Positions 1-13,005 of a DNA stretch of 64,000 nucleotides are shown piece after piece. The stretch is from assembly GCA_022592435.1 (NCBI GenBank), contig JABYQS010000161.1, positions 17,755 through 81,754 of the forward strand, in the 5' to 3' direction. The position numbers and the translations under genes were made by a program. The DNA is from Cerioporus squamosus (Eukaryota > Basidiomycota > Agaricomycetes > Polyporales > Polyporaceae). Each line of letters starts with the position of its first letter. The first letter of the stretch is position 1. The notes below the pieces were generated by a model. That model was not told the DNA's origin, did not search any database, and was given only the letters and a program-made list of their open reading frames with translations.

Positions 1-396
1 AGTGTTCCACCGTTGATCTGCGTTGAGCCTGTTCGCGTTCGGGGTGAAGGAAGTGGGACGGCAGACTGAGACATGGTGAACAGTCGTGATGCGGTCTGGC
101 GTCAGTACGGAGGCTGCATGTCGTTAGCCATGTCCCCGACCTAGCTGTAGAAGCTCCTCAGTGTCATGTGGGTCGTGCTCCGAGTGACTTCCGCCTTCAT
201 AAGCTGTTCCCGGGCAACTAGGAGACTGGCATCGACGTTGGGGCCGTGCCAATGGAGGGTAAACATAAACCGGTTGCACTCTCCGGACGATCGTCTCCAC
301 CTCTTCTACCATCTGTAGTGTGCTCTCGTACTTCAACGTGGTCGAATCGGTATAGTGGAGGAGGCTCTGGAAGAGGTGGGGGTACTTGAGCAGTCG

Positions 397-1300
397 TTAG
401 AAGGATTTCGAAAGCGAGATCACGAAGCCATGTTCGCCCTTCTTCGATGTGGTAAGCCCGAGCGTTTGAAGATACTGGCAGACTTCCATCCAATGCGCTG
501 CGTCCTGCTTCCTCGGCTTCTTGCGTGCAGCTGCAAGCGAGAGTGCGTTGTCGACTTGTTCACACGCTCGCTCGAGATGCAAGATGTATGGGGAATCGTA
601 GAAGTGCACAATATGTGACTATATCTGGTGAGTATCGTCGTAGCTTAGTACCCGAAAACAAGACATACACTTACATTTGACACGAAGACATTCGCCAATG
701 ATCGGACCGCGCATATCTTCCGCAAGCCTTCGCTGAGATGGACATGATCCTCAATCTACCGCCCTCCATAACTTCACGGCATCTTCTGAAGCCTTCGGAC
801 AATCGCGCGGGTGGAGCCGCTTCACGGATGATCGTACGCAACCCGTGGTGCTCTTCTTGAGCTTCCTCAGTACACAGGCTGTCCCCGTGCTGTTCATCTT
901 CAAGGAAGGAGGAGGCTTGTCGTAGTCGCGATCCCGGTCGCCCTAGCGAGTGCTCCGAGGAACTCATCTGGGAAGCGCGAGGTGGAGGAGTAGCGACTAG
1001 CTGAACGGAAAGGGTGTTCCTCGGTTGCGTCGGAAGGTGAACGCGGATGGTTGTGCTTGGCTGCATGCGGTTGTCCACTTCTTCTTCTGCCGCGATTATG
1101 GACTCGCCGTCGACGTCTGGATGGTTGTTCTGAGGTGAACCCTTACACGTCGGTAGGGAAGAGTGGGAGCGCTCTCCTGTAGGGAGTGGAGGAAACGGGC
1201 GGCTGTGGGGAGACGTTCGCGGGGTTCCTGAGGAGTAGCAGGACGGCAATCGTCGTATACGCCCAGGGGTGTTGTGCCCAGTGGCGACAGGTAATGCGAT
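397..1300 (-). pseudogene. Tail of an unrecognised minus-strand gene, probably degenerate
   Basis: The most convincing coding piece is the last exon, about 618 down to 397. It encodes a charged, helical-looking stretch (HFYDSPYILHLERACEQVD, then a KKPRKQD segment) ending at a stop at 397. Upstream on the same strand, about 935-680, a second frame reads as protein (MNSTGTACVLRKLKKSTTGC and beyond). It is then broken by an in-frame TGA, or by an implausibly short 27-nt intron, before continuing as DMRGPIIGECLRVK. A clean GTAAGT donor follows at 674, but its phase does not match the last exon. I do not recognise the family. The mismatched phase and the TGA make a decayed gene more likely than an intact one, although an undetected intron could also explain them. 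Confidence 0.35.
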
Positions 1301-3811
1301 GAATGGATGCAGGAAGGGCTTGATGATAGTCTTCATATTGAGCAGTCCTACTAAGTATTTGCAAGACGCTCGCAACAAGAAACAAGACGTGTATGAGCTT
1401 GCTACTCACCGTTCTTCGCCAGCCACGATCCCCCACAAGACCTCTTGCCGTGCCCGTTCTCGCCGACCGAGGTTTCATACAAGATCATCCTCAGGAATTA
1501 TGCTCCATGATTGCGCTGTGATAACGCCGGCCGTCGATCCCGCACCATTCCAATTGTTGACGATGCGACAAGGCGTAAAGAAGATGGCGGGGCAGTTGGC
1601 GAAGAGAGACCTGGATATCGGAGGCGTTGAGAGGACGAGATGAGTCGCGAGAGCGTTCCTGCGCAGAAGCAGGCTAACAGGGTAAGTTCAAGGAGGGAAT
1701 TAACCGATAAACCTGGAGAGCGACAGTCGTCCATAGGATGATAAGGCGGATGAAGGCGGGGGAATGATGGAAACGGTGGGGGTCGGTGGAACGTCGGTCG
1801 ATTATCCCTGATGGCTGCGCAACGGGCGCGAGCGAGTGATATATTTCTCGAGGTTGCGTCAGGCGCCGCCTTCACCAGCGCAGGGATCGCACATGGAGTT
1901 GCTGGAAGAGACTCTCACCCTCATGCATGAGATGCTGCTCAATCTCCCAACGAGTGCGAGGAGGCAGAAGAGGAGGCGTGGACTGCACAGGTATCCGAGT
2001 CAATGTCGAGGACGATCTGTAATAAATCCAGGTCGTCAGCACGATCTCACACAGATGATTAGGGACAGATATTAACCTTGTGAGAATTACACTACGTTGA
2101 TGCCGGTCAGGAGAGGGCAAAAACACATGATCCTCGTGCTCGTACGACTGCTCGAGTTCCAGCCTTCCACCGACCGCCCATGATCGAAACCACCATCACT
2201 GATCTCACCCCTTCTCCGCATACTGTGTACGAAGCCTCGTCTTCACCAATCCTCGACATCCAATCCCCTGCGGTAGACTCGAGAGCATGTATACTCAAGC
2301 GGGGTCTTGTCGCGTGTAGATGGACAGCTTCAGGGCTGGTACCATCCTCCTTGTAGAGGGTGTGGAGCGGGGGCGCGAGACGTTTCTCACACACTTCTTG
2401 ACTGGTGGGAGGTTGACCGTGGGCGGTGGGACCTTGGCGACCTCGCGGACGGTGCCGGACGTACACGCGGCAAGCCTCGGGTGCCAACTCAGGCTTCGCC
2501 TTCATCAGAATGTTGAGGAACTTGAAAAGGAAGCAGCGGACGTGACGGCAAAGCCCAAAAGCTTCACCATGCCGCCGCCAGTCGATCGTGTTCGTCAAGG
2601 GCCTCGCAGGCACCGCGCGAGCCACCGATCCTGCGTACTGGAGATCCAACGTGAGATCGACCACGCGCGAGGTCCAGTAGCATGAGCAACTTACCGGTAG
2701 GGAGGAGAGGACTAGGAACTGGGGAATGGGGACGGGGACTCGACGCCTACGTGAGGACCGAGGCTGACTCGAAGATATTGCGTGGCGTAGGCTCGCTTCA
2801 TCGCCTATTCCTACTCTGCAGTCCTCTTGCGCGTTGCGCACTGAGAGCGATGCTCGTACAGCGCGCGTCTCATATCCAGTCGTCCAACCTGTCCGAGCAC
2901 CCGCGGAGCGTCCCAGTTCCGCACGCATCGCGCATGGACGCACGGGCGCATGGAGAGCGCACAATATCCACGGCAAGTGGGAGCATAACTTGTTGGCACA
3001 GGGAGGACATTACTTCTCAAGTCATCGAGTACGATGCTGGAGCATAGATGCAGCGGCCACTGGCACGGGCCAGCGCAGGCCGCGCTTGAACCGTCAATCG
3101 TCCACCTGTCTGGTCGAGCCCCCATATTCACGCACTTCTTGGAGTGAACAGAACCCGATGACGGACGGTAAGATGAGATGTAAAGCCCCCAGCCAGAGCA
3201 GAACGACTCACCATGCGTCAGTCACCTCAAGTGCCATTGCGCAAGCCCAACATACTGCAGCCTCTCGTAGCTCCCACCCCTCCTCGTTCCTACTCCGAAG
3301 TAAACGAGCTTGCAGACGTTCAGGAGATGTCGATGAGGTATGATGGGTTGCCAGTGATGTCAGTAGTAAGTCTTGACTTGGAGGATCCAGCAATCCCGGT
3401 GTGGTGATCCATGCTAGTCGGTATACGTAGAGAAAGTGGGATCATGTCGCTGAGCCAGGACGTAGCGACGAGTTCGAAGTGAGTGACGGCAGAAACATAG
3501 CAAATGACTGGTACGCAGATCTCGGTGATAGAGGGAGAGGTCTCTGGGCGCTTCAACAGCTCTGTTTGGCTTGGGCGAGACAAACAAATGAACTTCGCGA
3601 GCACAACTCTATTCATGACCAATCTAAACAATGACTCAACGCCGTGACAACAGGAGGTATCAGATACACATAGATACATAGCACATGCCAAGAAGGTTGG
3701 GTCTGCCGTGTGGAACCTCGACGAGACTACGCGCATCCGCCTACTACGACTCATACCCAACCCGACGCGCTCGTCCCACTGAGACCTCAGCTCGAACAAT
3801 GCGCGCGGCCA
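1301..3811. other. No gene I can support
   Basis: Many overlapping open frames of 60-290 codons occur on both strands, but none shows a domain, a consistent series of splice sites or protein-like composition over a long stretch. Such frames are expected by chance in GC-rich fungal DNA. I see no tandem repeat or transposon terminus here. Confidence 0.4.
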
Positions 3812-5603
3812 TTAGGCGTAATAGAATTCAGGCTCTAAGTCCCGCAGGGAAATTGCGGTGAGTCTGGATCCTATAAGGGTCAAGGCGTCAACAACCATCA
3901 GCATTGACGACACTGATGGAAACGTACTCAAGACGTAGGGCGGAAGGACAGCATGAGCCGCCTCACGTCGTCTAAGGAACAAAGCGATGAGCAAGGGATC
4001 GACGCACAGACACGCTACGTACCGTTCGTACTTGCCGTACCCAGGGTAGTATGGCACAAGGTCATTGAATGCACGCCGCAGAGCGACTGTGATCTCGTGG
4101 CCGCGGTCGAGCTTGTACTCCACGACCTGCGTCCGGATCTCTTGCAGGGGATGCTTCGGAGGAGCGTCGATCTGGTACTTCCCCTCTTCAAACCCAGCGC
4201 CAGCGAATGCCGGCAGAGTGATAGAGCGGAGACAACGGCAATGAAACGTGACGTGACCCAGAGTTGCGAGCTCCGGGACGGGCGAGCCGCGCTCGCTTTG
4301 GAAGCTGAGACCCAGCTTCTTGATGTTGGGCCATGCAGCCGACATCTTGCGGAGGTGGTCGTCGGTGTAGCGGAAGACGTGATTGGGGAAGTTCAAGATG
4401 ACGTGCTCCAGCTGGTGAACACCGAGGAGAGGCTCGATGTGGTAGATGAAGTCGGTGTTCTCCGGGTAGTACAAGTGGGCGAGCGACTGCAGATCGACCC
4501 GGCGCAGCGTGGTACCGGCGGAGGGGCAAACCATCAACAGAACGTCGAAGATAGCGGAGGAACCGGTCTGAGAAGACAGTTGCAACTCGCTCAACTCGGC
4601 CATTTGTGTAGCCGGTTCGAGCTCCTCGGACGCTGCGAAGTACACATTAACCACTGAACGCGACATTAAGAGCGGACAAAACTTACTCTCAACGTCGATG
4701 CGGTGCACCTTCAAACCATGAAGAGATTGGAAGAAGTTGAGCGCCAGGGTAACGGTGAGGGTGCCATAGGCCTCAATGCCGAGGTAGCGGAGGTCGGGCG
4801 AGATGCTGGCGGCCGTCATACAGACACGCGTCACCCAACCGGAGAACGCCACAGAAGAGTCTTGCGCGTCAGGGAAATCGTATGTCTGGATGTAGAGGCG
4901 TTCGAGGGAAGGAGCAAGGACGAACATGAGGTCGTTGTTGCGGGCGGTGGCTTCCATCCACTCCAACTCAATGAGAGAGCAGAAGAGGGCTGAGGAGTCG
5001 GGGAAGAGCGTGGACAGGAAGGCAAAAGTACCAGGCGTGACTGTGACGGTGCTGACCTCGACGGCTTTGACGTGCGACGCGTAGAAACCCATCTTCGGCA
5101 ACTGGTAACTTCTGATGATGGCGTTGATGTTACGCTGAATGAAGCTAGAACACGATCGGCGATCATGAGATCTTTGGTGCAGCGAGACATACACATGAAA
5201 CTCACGAGAGATATGCATCGCCTAGGAGGTAGCTGCGAGGTAGTCCATAATTATAGTAGCGGAGGTTGAGTAGATTGAGAAGGACGTGGATGTTTTTGCC
5301 GAGATCGCGCCATATCTCCGGTACGAGGCCCAGGAAGGAGTTCTTACTGATCGTAAGGAGTTTGAAAAGCTCCCCCTTCGTGGCGTCAGCGGCGAAAGCG
5401 CCCCAGATCTGCATACCGAGCTCTTTACAGGCGAAGACGCGCTCGGCCGGCGAGAGATCGGCCTCCTCGCGCATGTCTGGGGGCGCATTGGAAGGGATGT
5501 GCCTTCCTGACGACGTGAGGGCGGTGAAGACATAGTCGCGGGGCTTGATGGGCCCATTGTGTACGCGTCGGCCCGGGGTCTGGATGTTGGCGACTTCAGT
5601 CAT
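3812..5603 (-). CDS. F-box / leucine-rich-repeat-like protein (558 aa, 3 exons)
   Basis: Exons 5603-5206, 5144-4687 and 4632-3812 join in frame across two short introns: GTGAGT..CTAG of 61 nt and GTAAGT..GCAG of 54 nt. Residues of roughly 75-115 (GELFKLLTISKNSFLGLV, then PEIWRDLGKNIHVLLNLL) have the pattern that follows the F-box in Agaricomycete F-box proteins, where a 'dealt-with component, then Leu-rich helix' motif precedes the repeats. The remainder is a series of weak leucine-rich units (LRYLGIEAYG, LERLYIQ, LEHVILNFPNH, IKKLGLSF) typical of the LRR half. By family knowledge such proteins are substrate adaptors of SCF ubiquitin ligases. The target is unknown, and basidiomycetes carry very many paralogues. 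The start at 5603 gives the longest frame. No lesion is visible. This is probably an ordinary host gene, transcribed away from the gene at 6049 over a shared spacer of about 445 bp. Confidence 0.75.
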
Positions 5604-6048
5604 TGTGCTGGCTGTTGGGCGTCACGCCGCCTACGTCAGTAGCAGCCGCGGGAAGCAGAGCAGGACCGTGAGGAAACAACGGACTTACACGGATGGACAG
5701 ATGGCGAAGCAGGAGGTCTGCAGGGACGTCGGGCACGGGTGAACGGAGGGGTAGCGGGCGAAGGTTGGACTTCTGGGTGGAGGAGCGGTCGAGAAGGACG
5801 TCGCAGAGGCAACGAGGGGTTCATGCGCCGCCCTATTTTTTTCAGATACCGATGGCTATAGAAATGGCCATTGAACTCCCTTTTCTACCGACCGCCGTCG
5901 TCGGAGGCTTAGGAAGGTGTAAGCGCTGGAATGCTAGTCGCCCGTACTTAACCACGGCTAAGTCGAGTTGAACTTGAACATTCATCAACCCCCACCGTCG
6001 TCCCCAGCCTGTCGAAACCCAGCACTCCTCCCCTCCAGAACATACACC
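5604..6048. promoter_or_regulatory. Divergent intergenic promoter region
   Basis: This 445-bp spacer lies between the start codons of two divergent genes, so it should hold both promoters. A pyrimidine-rich stretch (5985-6040, CCCACCGTCGTCCCC and CCTCCCCTCC) precedes the plus-strand ATG at 6049, as is common in basidiomycete promoters. I see no clear TATA box. Confidence 0.4.
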
Positions 6049-9000
6049 ATGGTGCAGACGCGTTCCGACAACAGTGAAAAGCATCTCGGTAGAATTGACC
6101 TGCCTGCCCGCCGTCGTACGGCTGCTGAAGTGAAAGCGGACAAAGCGGCGGAGAGCAAGGCTCGGAAGAAGGCGCTCGAAGCTGAGGCCGAACGGCTGGC
6201 CGCAGTGGCTCAGATGGAGCAAGACGTAGTCAACGCTGACGACGACCAACGCGGACGCCGCGTCAAACGTGCGCGGACCTCGGGATCGTCGCGTCGAATC
6301 GTCGCCAGCGTCGACGAGTCCGAGGAAGAGCAGCCCCCGCGAAAAAAGGGGAAGGGCAAGAGTAAGGCGAGTCCCAAGTCCGACCTCGAGTCCGAGGAAG
6401 ATGTTATCATGGCGGATGAGGAGGAGGAGCCGGCGCCGCCGGGGCATGGCGATCCCGATGAAGCCCCCTCCGGCACCGAGACGGCTTCGTCGCTCACGGA
6501 GATCGACACCCCCAGAGCTACTGCGAAGAAGTCGAAGAAGGATAGCCACCCTCTTCGCGATGCTGTCGAGGCTGCGAAGGCTGCGAAGAAGCTGAGCGAC
6601 TGTGACTCTGAGTCGTCGACGGCTAAGTCCGGCAGCCACGAGAACGCTGAGTAAGCACTTCCTTATCCGGACGGCCATCCTCACCGCTGACACGTTGCAC
6701 ATAGGCGCACTGCTGAGGGCTCTGCGCGCACCTCTGCCTCCTCCACTTCCACCGCTACCATCCGCGCCCGCACCCTTGACATTCCCGCTACACCCTTCGC
6801 CGGCGGCCCCAAGCCCAAGCCCAAGCCCAAGCCCAAGCCCAAGCCCAAGCCTGTACCCAAGGCCGCGAAGGCTAACACACAGCCTGAGGACGACGACGGC
6901 GTCGATATCCCTGACCCCCTGACTGAAGACGCATCGACGGGCCAGCTTCAAAAGAAGACGAAGGCCGCGCGCCCTGCGGCTGGCGACGTCTCGTCCGACG
7001 ACGCGAAGGCAATGTCCGCCGCGGCGAAGTCCAAATCCGCCTCGTCGAAGTCCAAGTCAATCGCTGCTCAGCTGGAGGCTGAAGACGCGCCGTCAGAGGC
7101 CGAGGCCGCGCCGATCAAAGTTGGGGACGCCTCGTCGCAGGCTGCTTCCGCGAAGTCCAAGTCCACCAGTGCGCAGTCGAAGTCCGCTGCGACCAAGGGC
7201 CATTCTATCGCGAAGCAGGCTGAGGTCGAGGGCGCGCATTCGGAGGTCGAGGGCACGTCATTGAAGGCTGCGGCCGCGCAGCTGGAGGCCGACGATGATG
7301 AGGACGAGGAAGAGGACGAACTGGTAGGCAAGTTGGACGAGGCAGTCGAGGCGAAGAAGGCCAGGCTCGCGAAGTCAAAGCGCGCCGCCGAGAAGGCCAA
7401 GGCGCTTGAGGACGAGCTGGAGGACGAGGATGAGGACGAGCTGGCGGACGATCCCGGGGACGAGCCAGTGCAGGCGAAGGAGACCGCGTCCGCGAAGGCA
7501 AAGACCGCCATCGGGAAGTCCAAGGCCGCTGCCGGGAAGTCCAAGGCTGCCGCCGTTGTCGGGAGGCAGTCGGAGAGCGATGATGATGAGGTTGAGATGG
7601 TCGACGATGTCGTGAAGATCGAGCGCACTACGTCGTCGAAGGCAAAGGCCAAGCCGAAGGTCGAGAACATGTCATCCGAGTCCGAGGAAGCGCCGCTCAA
7701 GGCCACCGCCGCGAAGTCGAAGGTCGCCGTTGCGAAGTCGAAGGTCGCCGTTGCGAAGTCAAAGGCCGACGCTGTGAAGCCGAAGGCCCCCGCGAAGTGG
7801 GAGGCCTCGGACGACGAGGTGGAGATGGAGGACGTCTCTGCCATGGTCCGGCACTGCAAGAAGTCACGGTCGAAGGCCGCTGCCGCAGGGTGGGCTGACT
7901 CGGACGACGAGGTCGAGATTGACGACGGGCCCGTCAAGGTCGAAGGCGACGCGGCATTGCAGGCGAAGAAGACCGCCGTCCCGAAGGCGAAGAAGACCGT
8001 TGCCAAATCGAACGCCGAGGACGCGTCTTCGGAGTCGGAGGGCACGGCTCCGAAGGCCACGCAGTCGAAGGCCACTCAGTCGAAGGCCGCGCAGAAGGCC
8101 GCCGCCGCCGCCAAGGAGTCGAAGGCCACGCAAAAGGCCGCCGCCGCCGCCGCCGCCAAGGAGTCGAATGCCGCGCAGAAGGCTGCCGCGAAGTCGAAAG
8201 CCGCGCAGAAGGCTGCCGCCACGCCGTCGAAGGCCATGCAGGCGAAGGTCAAGTTCGAGGAAGAGGACGTGGAGATGGCGGACGTCGCTGCCAAGCTCAA
8301 GCGCGAGGCGAAGTCGCAAGCAAAGGCGGCTAGCTCCAGCAGTGGCAAGGCGAAGCATGTCGAAGCCCCGGATGGCACTGTCCGGCGCTATGGCTTCGCC
8401 GAGTCAGACGATGAAGCGGTGGAGGCCCACGCCGCGAAGACGAGCCCGAGCAAGAATGGCGAACGCAAGACCAGCGAGGTGAGCCCACTCCTTGTTCCCT
8501 GTGGCACACACTGCTAAACGTTTACAGGCTCTCGTCAAGCTTGAGATCGCCGAGCCGCTTACACTTGGGAAGGACAAGAAGGAATTGAAGAAGGCGTCCA
8601 ACAGCAAACCTTCCAAGGACGGGACTTCGAAGGGCAAGGTGCGTTTTTACTGTCGTCAACAGCGATCATTGTGCAATGACCACTTCTTTCAGGCCATCGA
8701 GCTTGAAAGTGACGATGAGCCCATCGTCAAGTCTACCCGTGCGACGTTCAAAAACTCTGACCTTCCCACAGGCGCACACGATGACAACCGCTGGAAGGAC
8801 GCGACTCTGCCGACCCTGTTGAAGTGGTTTGGTACACATCTCGATCCCTGGAACGTTTCCGACAGCGAGGTGGTAAGGGTGCTCCAGCTGATCTGGGACA
8901 CGGTCTACAAAGACCGCGTCGAACACACGATCAACGTTGGTGACAAGGTTCACGGACTGGTATGTATCCTGTCTACGTTACCGCTTGTGCATCTCACTTC

Positions 9001-9740
9001 TCCGCCCTCTAGGCCATGCAACGCGTGTATGAATGGAGGAGCAGCTTCGGTAACAACAGCCTGCGCGCCTTCGACTCGTGGTTCAAGGTCAAGGGCGCCA
9101 GGTACGGCACACCGGAACTCAAAGCCCAGTTCTGCGCGGAAATCATGCCAGGTGGTCGCCTGTTCTACGAGGATCCCGAGGACGTCAAGAAAGTGGTACG
9201 TGTTTGAAGCTCTGTTGTATCTCTGTCGTGCTAATGTAGCATTTCCGAGCAGGGTCTCTATCGCTCGCCCTTCTGCCTCGCCGCTTTCGCTCCGCACATC
9301 GACGCCATCCAGGGGGCCGTCAAGGTTCGCGGCTTGTATGACAAGCCGAAGACTCAGGCTCCGTATGGCGCACTTGGCCTCTCTGGTGCCGCGGTCAGTA
9401 GTATCTCGGTTTCAGCGCGGCGTCTCTCTCACATGTCATGCAGGCATATCGTGCAGCCGTCCTCTATGCTGCTGAGAAGGTTACCGGCACCGGCAGGAAC
9501 ATCGCGATCACGAAGGGCGTCAACCCCCTCACAGGCAAGGAGAGCAAGGACACCGACTTCAGTGTCACGAACTTCGGCGATAAGACTAAGCAATGTGCGC
9601 TGTCCGCCAAGACTCTCTCCACCAACAAGCTCGACATCATCTGGACCTGCGCGAGGACCCTCGTTCTCGACACCGCGATGACCACCCTGCAGACGGCCTC
9701 AAAGGAGACTGACTATTCCCAGCTCGTCGACGAGGAGTAG
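6049..9740 (+). pseudogene. Lys/Ala-rich expanded mushroom family protein, 7 exons, with one in-frame TGA
   Basis: Exons 6049-6650, 6705-8478, 8528-8638, 8693-8959, 9013-9195, 9253-9393 and 9444-9740 are joined by introns of 49-57 nt with GT..AG ends, and all keep frame. The N-terminal two thirds are basic and acidic low-complexity sequence: a KP run at about 6808-6855, repeated AKSK units, acidic EEED patches and many nuclear-localisation-like clusters. The C-terminal third is globular (LLKWFGTHLDPWNVSDSEVV, LQLIWDTVYKDRVEH, APYGALGLSGAA). It matches in style a family I know as highly multi-copy in Agaricomycetes, of unknown function. With the natural splice (donor 6651, acceptor ending 6704), exon 2 meets TGA at 6715-6717. 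No alternative acceptor avoids it while keeping frame. Either this copy is inactivated or translation starts downstream, for example at ATG 7012. Confidence 0.7.
6808..6855 (+). repeat. CCCAAG hexanucleotide repeat inside coding sequence
   Basis: About eight in-frame CCCAAG units encode alternating Pro-Lys. It is a simple-sequence tract able to change length by slippage without shifting frame. Confidence 0.85.
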
Positions 9741-10920
9741 GGTAAGTATCTCGCTCGTTTGATTCATGTCTTTTGGCTGAGATTCGCCATAGGTGTATCT
9801 CTTGTGTCTCTTTGTTGGTGTGATCTGTCGCCTGCATCATCCGTCCGCCACTAACCTCTCCCAGGTTTTGATCTTGGAGCCTCATGTCATCGAAACTCGG
9901 ATGTACGCACTACTGCACATATACTGCTTGACCTCCTTGTATATACCGATCCCGTCCCGCTCTCGTCCCGCCGTCGTCCCGCTCTCCAAGTCGTCCTGCT
10001 CCCGTCCTGCTCCCGTCCCGCTCCCGTCCCGCTCTCGTCCCACTCCCGTCCTGCTCTCGTCCCGCTGTCGTCCCTTTGCAGGCTGTGCTGTCTGTCGTCG
10101 CCTCATTCCTCATGTATCTCCCTGCTCTTGTGCCCATCTCTTCATTACATACTTTGTTCCCTCCGCACCCGTTGCCTCCAACTGCATGCTCATGTTCTTG
10201 CTCCTACCCAATCTGCCACCGTAGTATTGTCTTGGCTCCCTGCCCCATGGACTCACCTGTATACATGCTCTGCTGACTGACTATAGAGTTGTCGCCGTCC
10301 TGCGCACCTGAGTGCCAGCACCTGGGTGCCTACTGGTCCCCCTGCTGTCCACGGCCACAACGTCGTCTGTCAGTCTGAGGCACTACTTGACATGGAAGAG
10401 GGTGAGCATGACTCACAGCCCGAGCTGATGAACCATGGCATCTTGGAGTCAACGATCGCCGTACTGCCTGGCCTACTGGCTCGCTCCTGTCCTGACGACC
10501 TGAATCTCTGAGACGCAGCTTGGCAGGGAAACGAATGTGTCCCAAACACAGCGGCATCTGCACGCGAACGTGCATTAAGCATGGTGACGCATGGCATCCG
10601 CCTTGACTGAGCTCTTGGTCTGAGTGAGACACATCACATATGGCATTCATCCGCGCATTGCTGACAAGCGCGGCTGGGCATCGCGGTCACTGTAGCACGG
10701 GGGCGGCTGGAGCACACAATTCCTGGACGACACCAGCTCCTGCAATCCACTTGCGAACCCCCTGCCTGGGCGTCTCACACGTATGGAGCACCGGCCCACC
10801 ACTCAGCTGGAGCGGGACCCTCACTGGTACAGAAAGCACATGAGACATGGCGGGCACTGAGGAGCATAATGCATTAGCGCCTGGCCTTGCAGCCAGCCTG
10901 CTCTACTGCGACACACCCCG
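9741..10920. other. Intergenic DNA with a CTCGTCCCG-type microsatellite
   Basis: From about 9950 to 10078 the sequence is built of degenerate units of CGTCCCGCT and CTCGTCCCG on the plus strand. This may be the 3' untranslated region of the preceding gene. The rest (10080-10920) has only short random open frames and no recognisable element. Confidence 0.6.
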
Positions 10921-10934
10921 CATGAGACATGGGC

Positions 10935-11640
10935 CGCGCTGGCGAACCCTCCGCCTTTGACAGCCCGCCGTATGTCGCCCCGAGTGCATGCATGTCTGGC
11001 CCTCCGCCCTGCGTATGTGGCTGAGCAGCATACGCCCTGCGACACACGGCTCACTGACAAGCCCTGCGCCTTTGACAGCGCGTCGTATGTCGCGCTGAGT
11101 GCATGCATGTCTGGCTGTCCGTCCTGCGTACGTGGCTGAGCAGCATACGCCCTGCGACACACGGCTCACTGACAGGCCCCTCGCCTTTGACAGCGCGTCG
11201 TATGTCGCCCTGAGTGCATGCATGTCTGGCCCTCCGTCCTGCGTACGTGGCTGAGCAGCATACGCCCTGCGGCACACGGCTCACCGACAAGCCCCGCGCC
11301 TTCGACAGCGCGTCGTATGTCGCGCGGAGTGCATGCATGTCTGGCTGTCCGTCCTGCGTACGTGGCTGAGCAGCATATGCTCTGCAGCTCACACCGTACT
11401 GACGAGCCCCGCGCCTTCGACAGCGCATTGTATGTCACGCGGAGTGCATGCATGTCTGGCTGTCCGTCCTGCGTACGTGGCTGAGCAGCATATGCTCTGC
11501 AGCTCACACCGTACTGACGAGCCCCGCGCCTTCGACAGCGCGTCGTATGTCGCGCGGAGTGCATGCATGTCTGGCTGTCCGTCCTGCGTACGTGGCTGAG
11601 CAGCATACGCCCTGCGACACATGGCTCACTGAGCGGCAGT
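10935..11640. repeat. 115-bp minisatellite, about six copies
   Basis: The anchor GCATGCATGTCTGG occurs at 10986, 11101, 11216, 11331, 11446 and 11561, exactly 115 bp apart each time. Units also share CTGCGTACGTGGCTGAGCAG and TTTGACAGCGCGTCGTATG, with a few substitutions between copies. The first and last copies are partial. Because 115 is not a multiple of three, the open frames across it rotate and are not genes. Confidence 0.95.
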
Positions 11641-13002
11641 ACACCTGTTACCGACCCACGAATGAACCACTATGAGCCTTTCTGTCTGGCCGTCCGCTGT
11701 GCCTGGACAACGTTGTGGTGTGGAGGTCGAGCTGTCTGCACCACAAATGCTCTGAATGGCTGGCACTCCGGGCTCACTGCCAGTCAAATCTGCTGCACAG
11801 CTGACACGTAGAGTGCATGTTGAACGCAAGGCCTGCACCGGAGCCCTGGCCGCAACACATCTCAGCCCGGAATTTTGCTGGTCCTGAGCCCTCCCAAGGC
11901 CGATCGCTCTTGATGCCTGGGTCACTTCAAACCCTGGAAGGACCGCAGGCTGGGCGACACACCGCCCTGTTCCGCACCGCCAGCTTTGCGACGCGCTCCC
12001 TGGCACGGCGGGCGGGCTGATCGCCACACGCGTCTTACCTACAACCGGCCGTACCGTCCGACTGATCTGAGCAGCTCGATGGGCCACTGCATATGGTGAT
12101 CTGGAGTATCCCGCTGCTGTTTGACGTCTCTACTTGCGCCCTTCACCACCTGACTGCGATGCCACCGCAGGCACTGCCAAAACACTGGCACCGCATGTGC
12201 CCAGTGTCCCTCCGCGCTCTGGCTTCTAAACGACTCTGCCTGTTAGCGGGATGATGCCAACACCATATAAGCCGCATTGTCCTGCGCTTTCTAACGAAAC
12301 TCCGCAATGGTCTGGACCTCGCCAAGTCACTGACCATTGATATGAATAGCAGGATCTGCACACACCGCCACCGTCCGAAGGGTGGCTGCTCCCTGCCCCC
12401 GGAGTGGCATAACACTTTCTGTGAGGCATTTGTTCCACACAATGCTCGCCCGGGGCTGGACGTCGTCCGTGCCTGCACAACGTGGATGCCTGAGTCGCTA
12501 TGCGCAGGCTGGGTGCCTTTCAGCATCGGCACACGCAGCAGCTGTGTCTCACGGTGCTTCTTACTTCCTCACAGGTCAAGACTCCGCAGCCGTCAAGCTA
12601 CGAAAACATGTACAAAGTGAGCATCCGTTGACATCTGACTGGTCACAAGCAACTCTGACCACCTCTTGACATGGACATCCCGTGGATGCTGTGACCGCCA
12701 TGCACACGAGTCTTTGCGCGGCACACCCGCAGTAGTGCAGTGGCTTGATATCGTAGGCCTGGACCGTGACAGGTGATTTGGCTCAATTCTTACCTTGTGG
12801 ACTACCTGACACATCGGTCCACTCCTTTTACTGCCGAATATGCCCATCAAGTCCCATCAGAATTATCAGAGAAGGTATGCTTTGCAGGTCAGGCGGCCAT
12901 GCACTCCAGGCCATTTAAGGTGAGAGACCCGCGATAGGTTGGCTTGACAGCATGGATGCCTGACCGTCACATTTCCTGTGTGCCAGACAGAATCAGACAA
13001 AA
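11641..13002. other. Non-coding stretch upstream of the truncated chromovirus
   Basis: No long protein-like frame is present. Short fragments on the plus strand (around 12690-12800, for example PAVVQWLDIVGLDRDR) hint at a decayed element but cannot be assigned. It ends at the stop codon TAA (13003) that precedes the open pol fragment. Confidence 0.4.
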
Positions 13003-13005
13003 TAA

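Noticed and set aside
3953..4657. 234-codon plus-strand frame with many Val and Leu
   Set aside because: It is the antisense shadow of the F-box/LRR gene, and crosses one of that gene's introns.
5842..6951. 369-codon minus-strand frame with LGLGLGLGLGLG run
   Set aside because: The LG run is the antisense of the CCCAAG repeat, and the frame overlaps two exons and an intron of the better-supported plus-strand gene.
7068..8075. 335-codon open frame on the minus strand, antisense to the Lys/Ala-rich gene
   Set aside because: Its Ser/Ala/Phe-only composition is the mirror of the AAG/GAG/GCC-rich plus-strand repeats. The plus-strand gene has splice sites and a conserved C-terminal region.
10821..11606. 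Overlapping minus-strand frames of 75-146 codons with repeated CCSATYAGR motifs
   Set aside because: They are produced by the 115-bp minisatellite. The period is not a multiple of three, so the same DNA is read in all frames.
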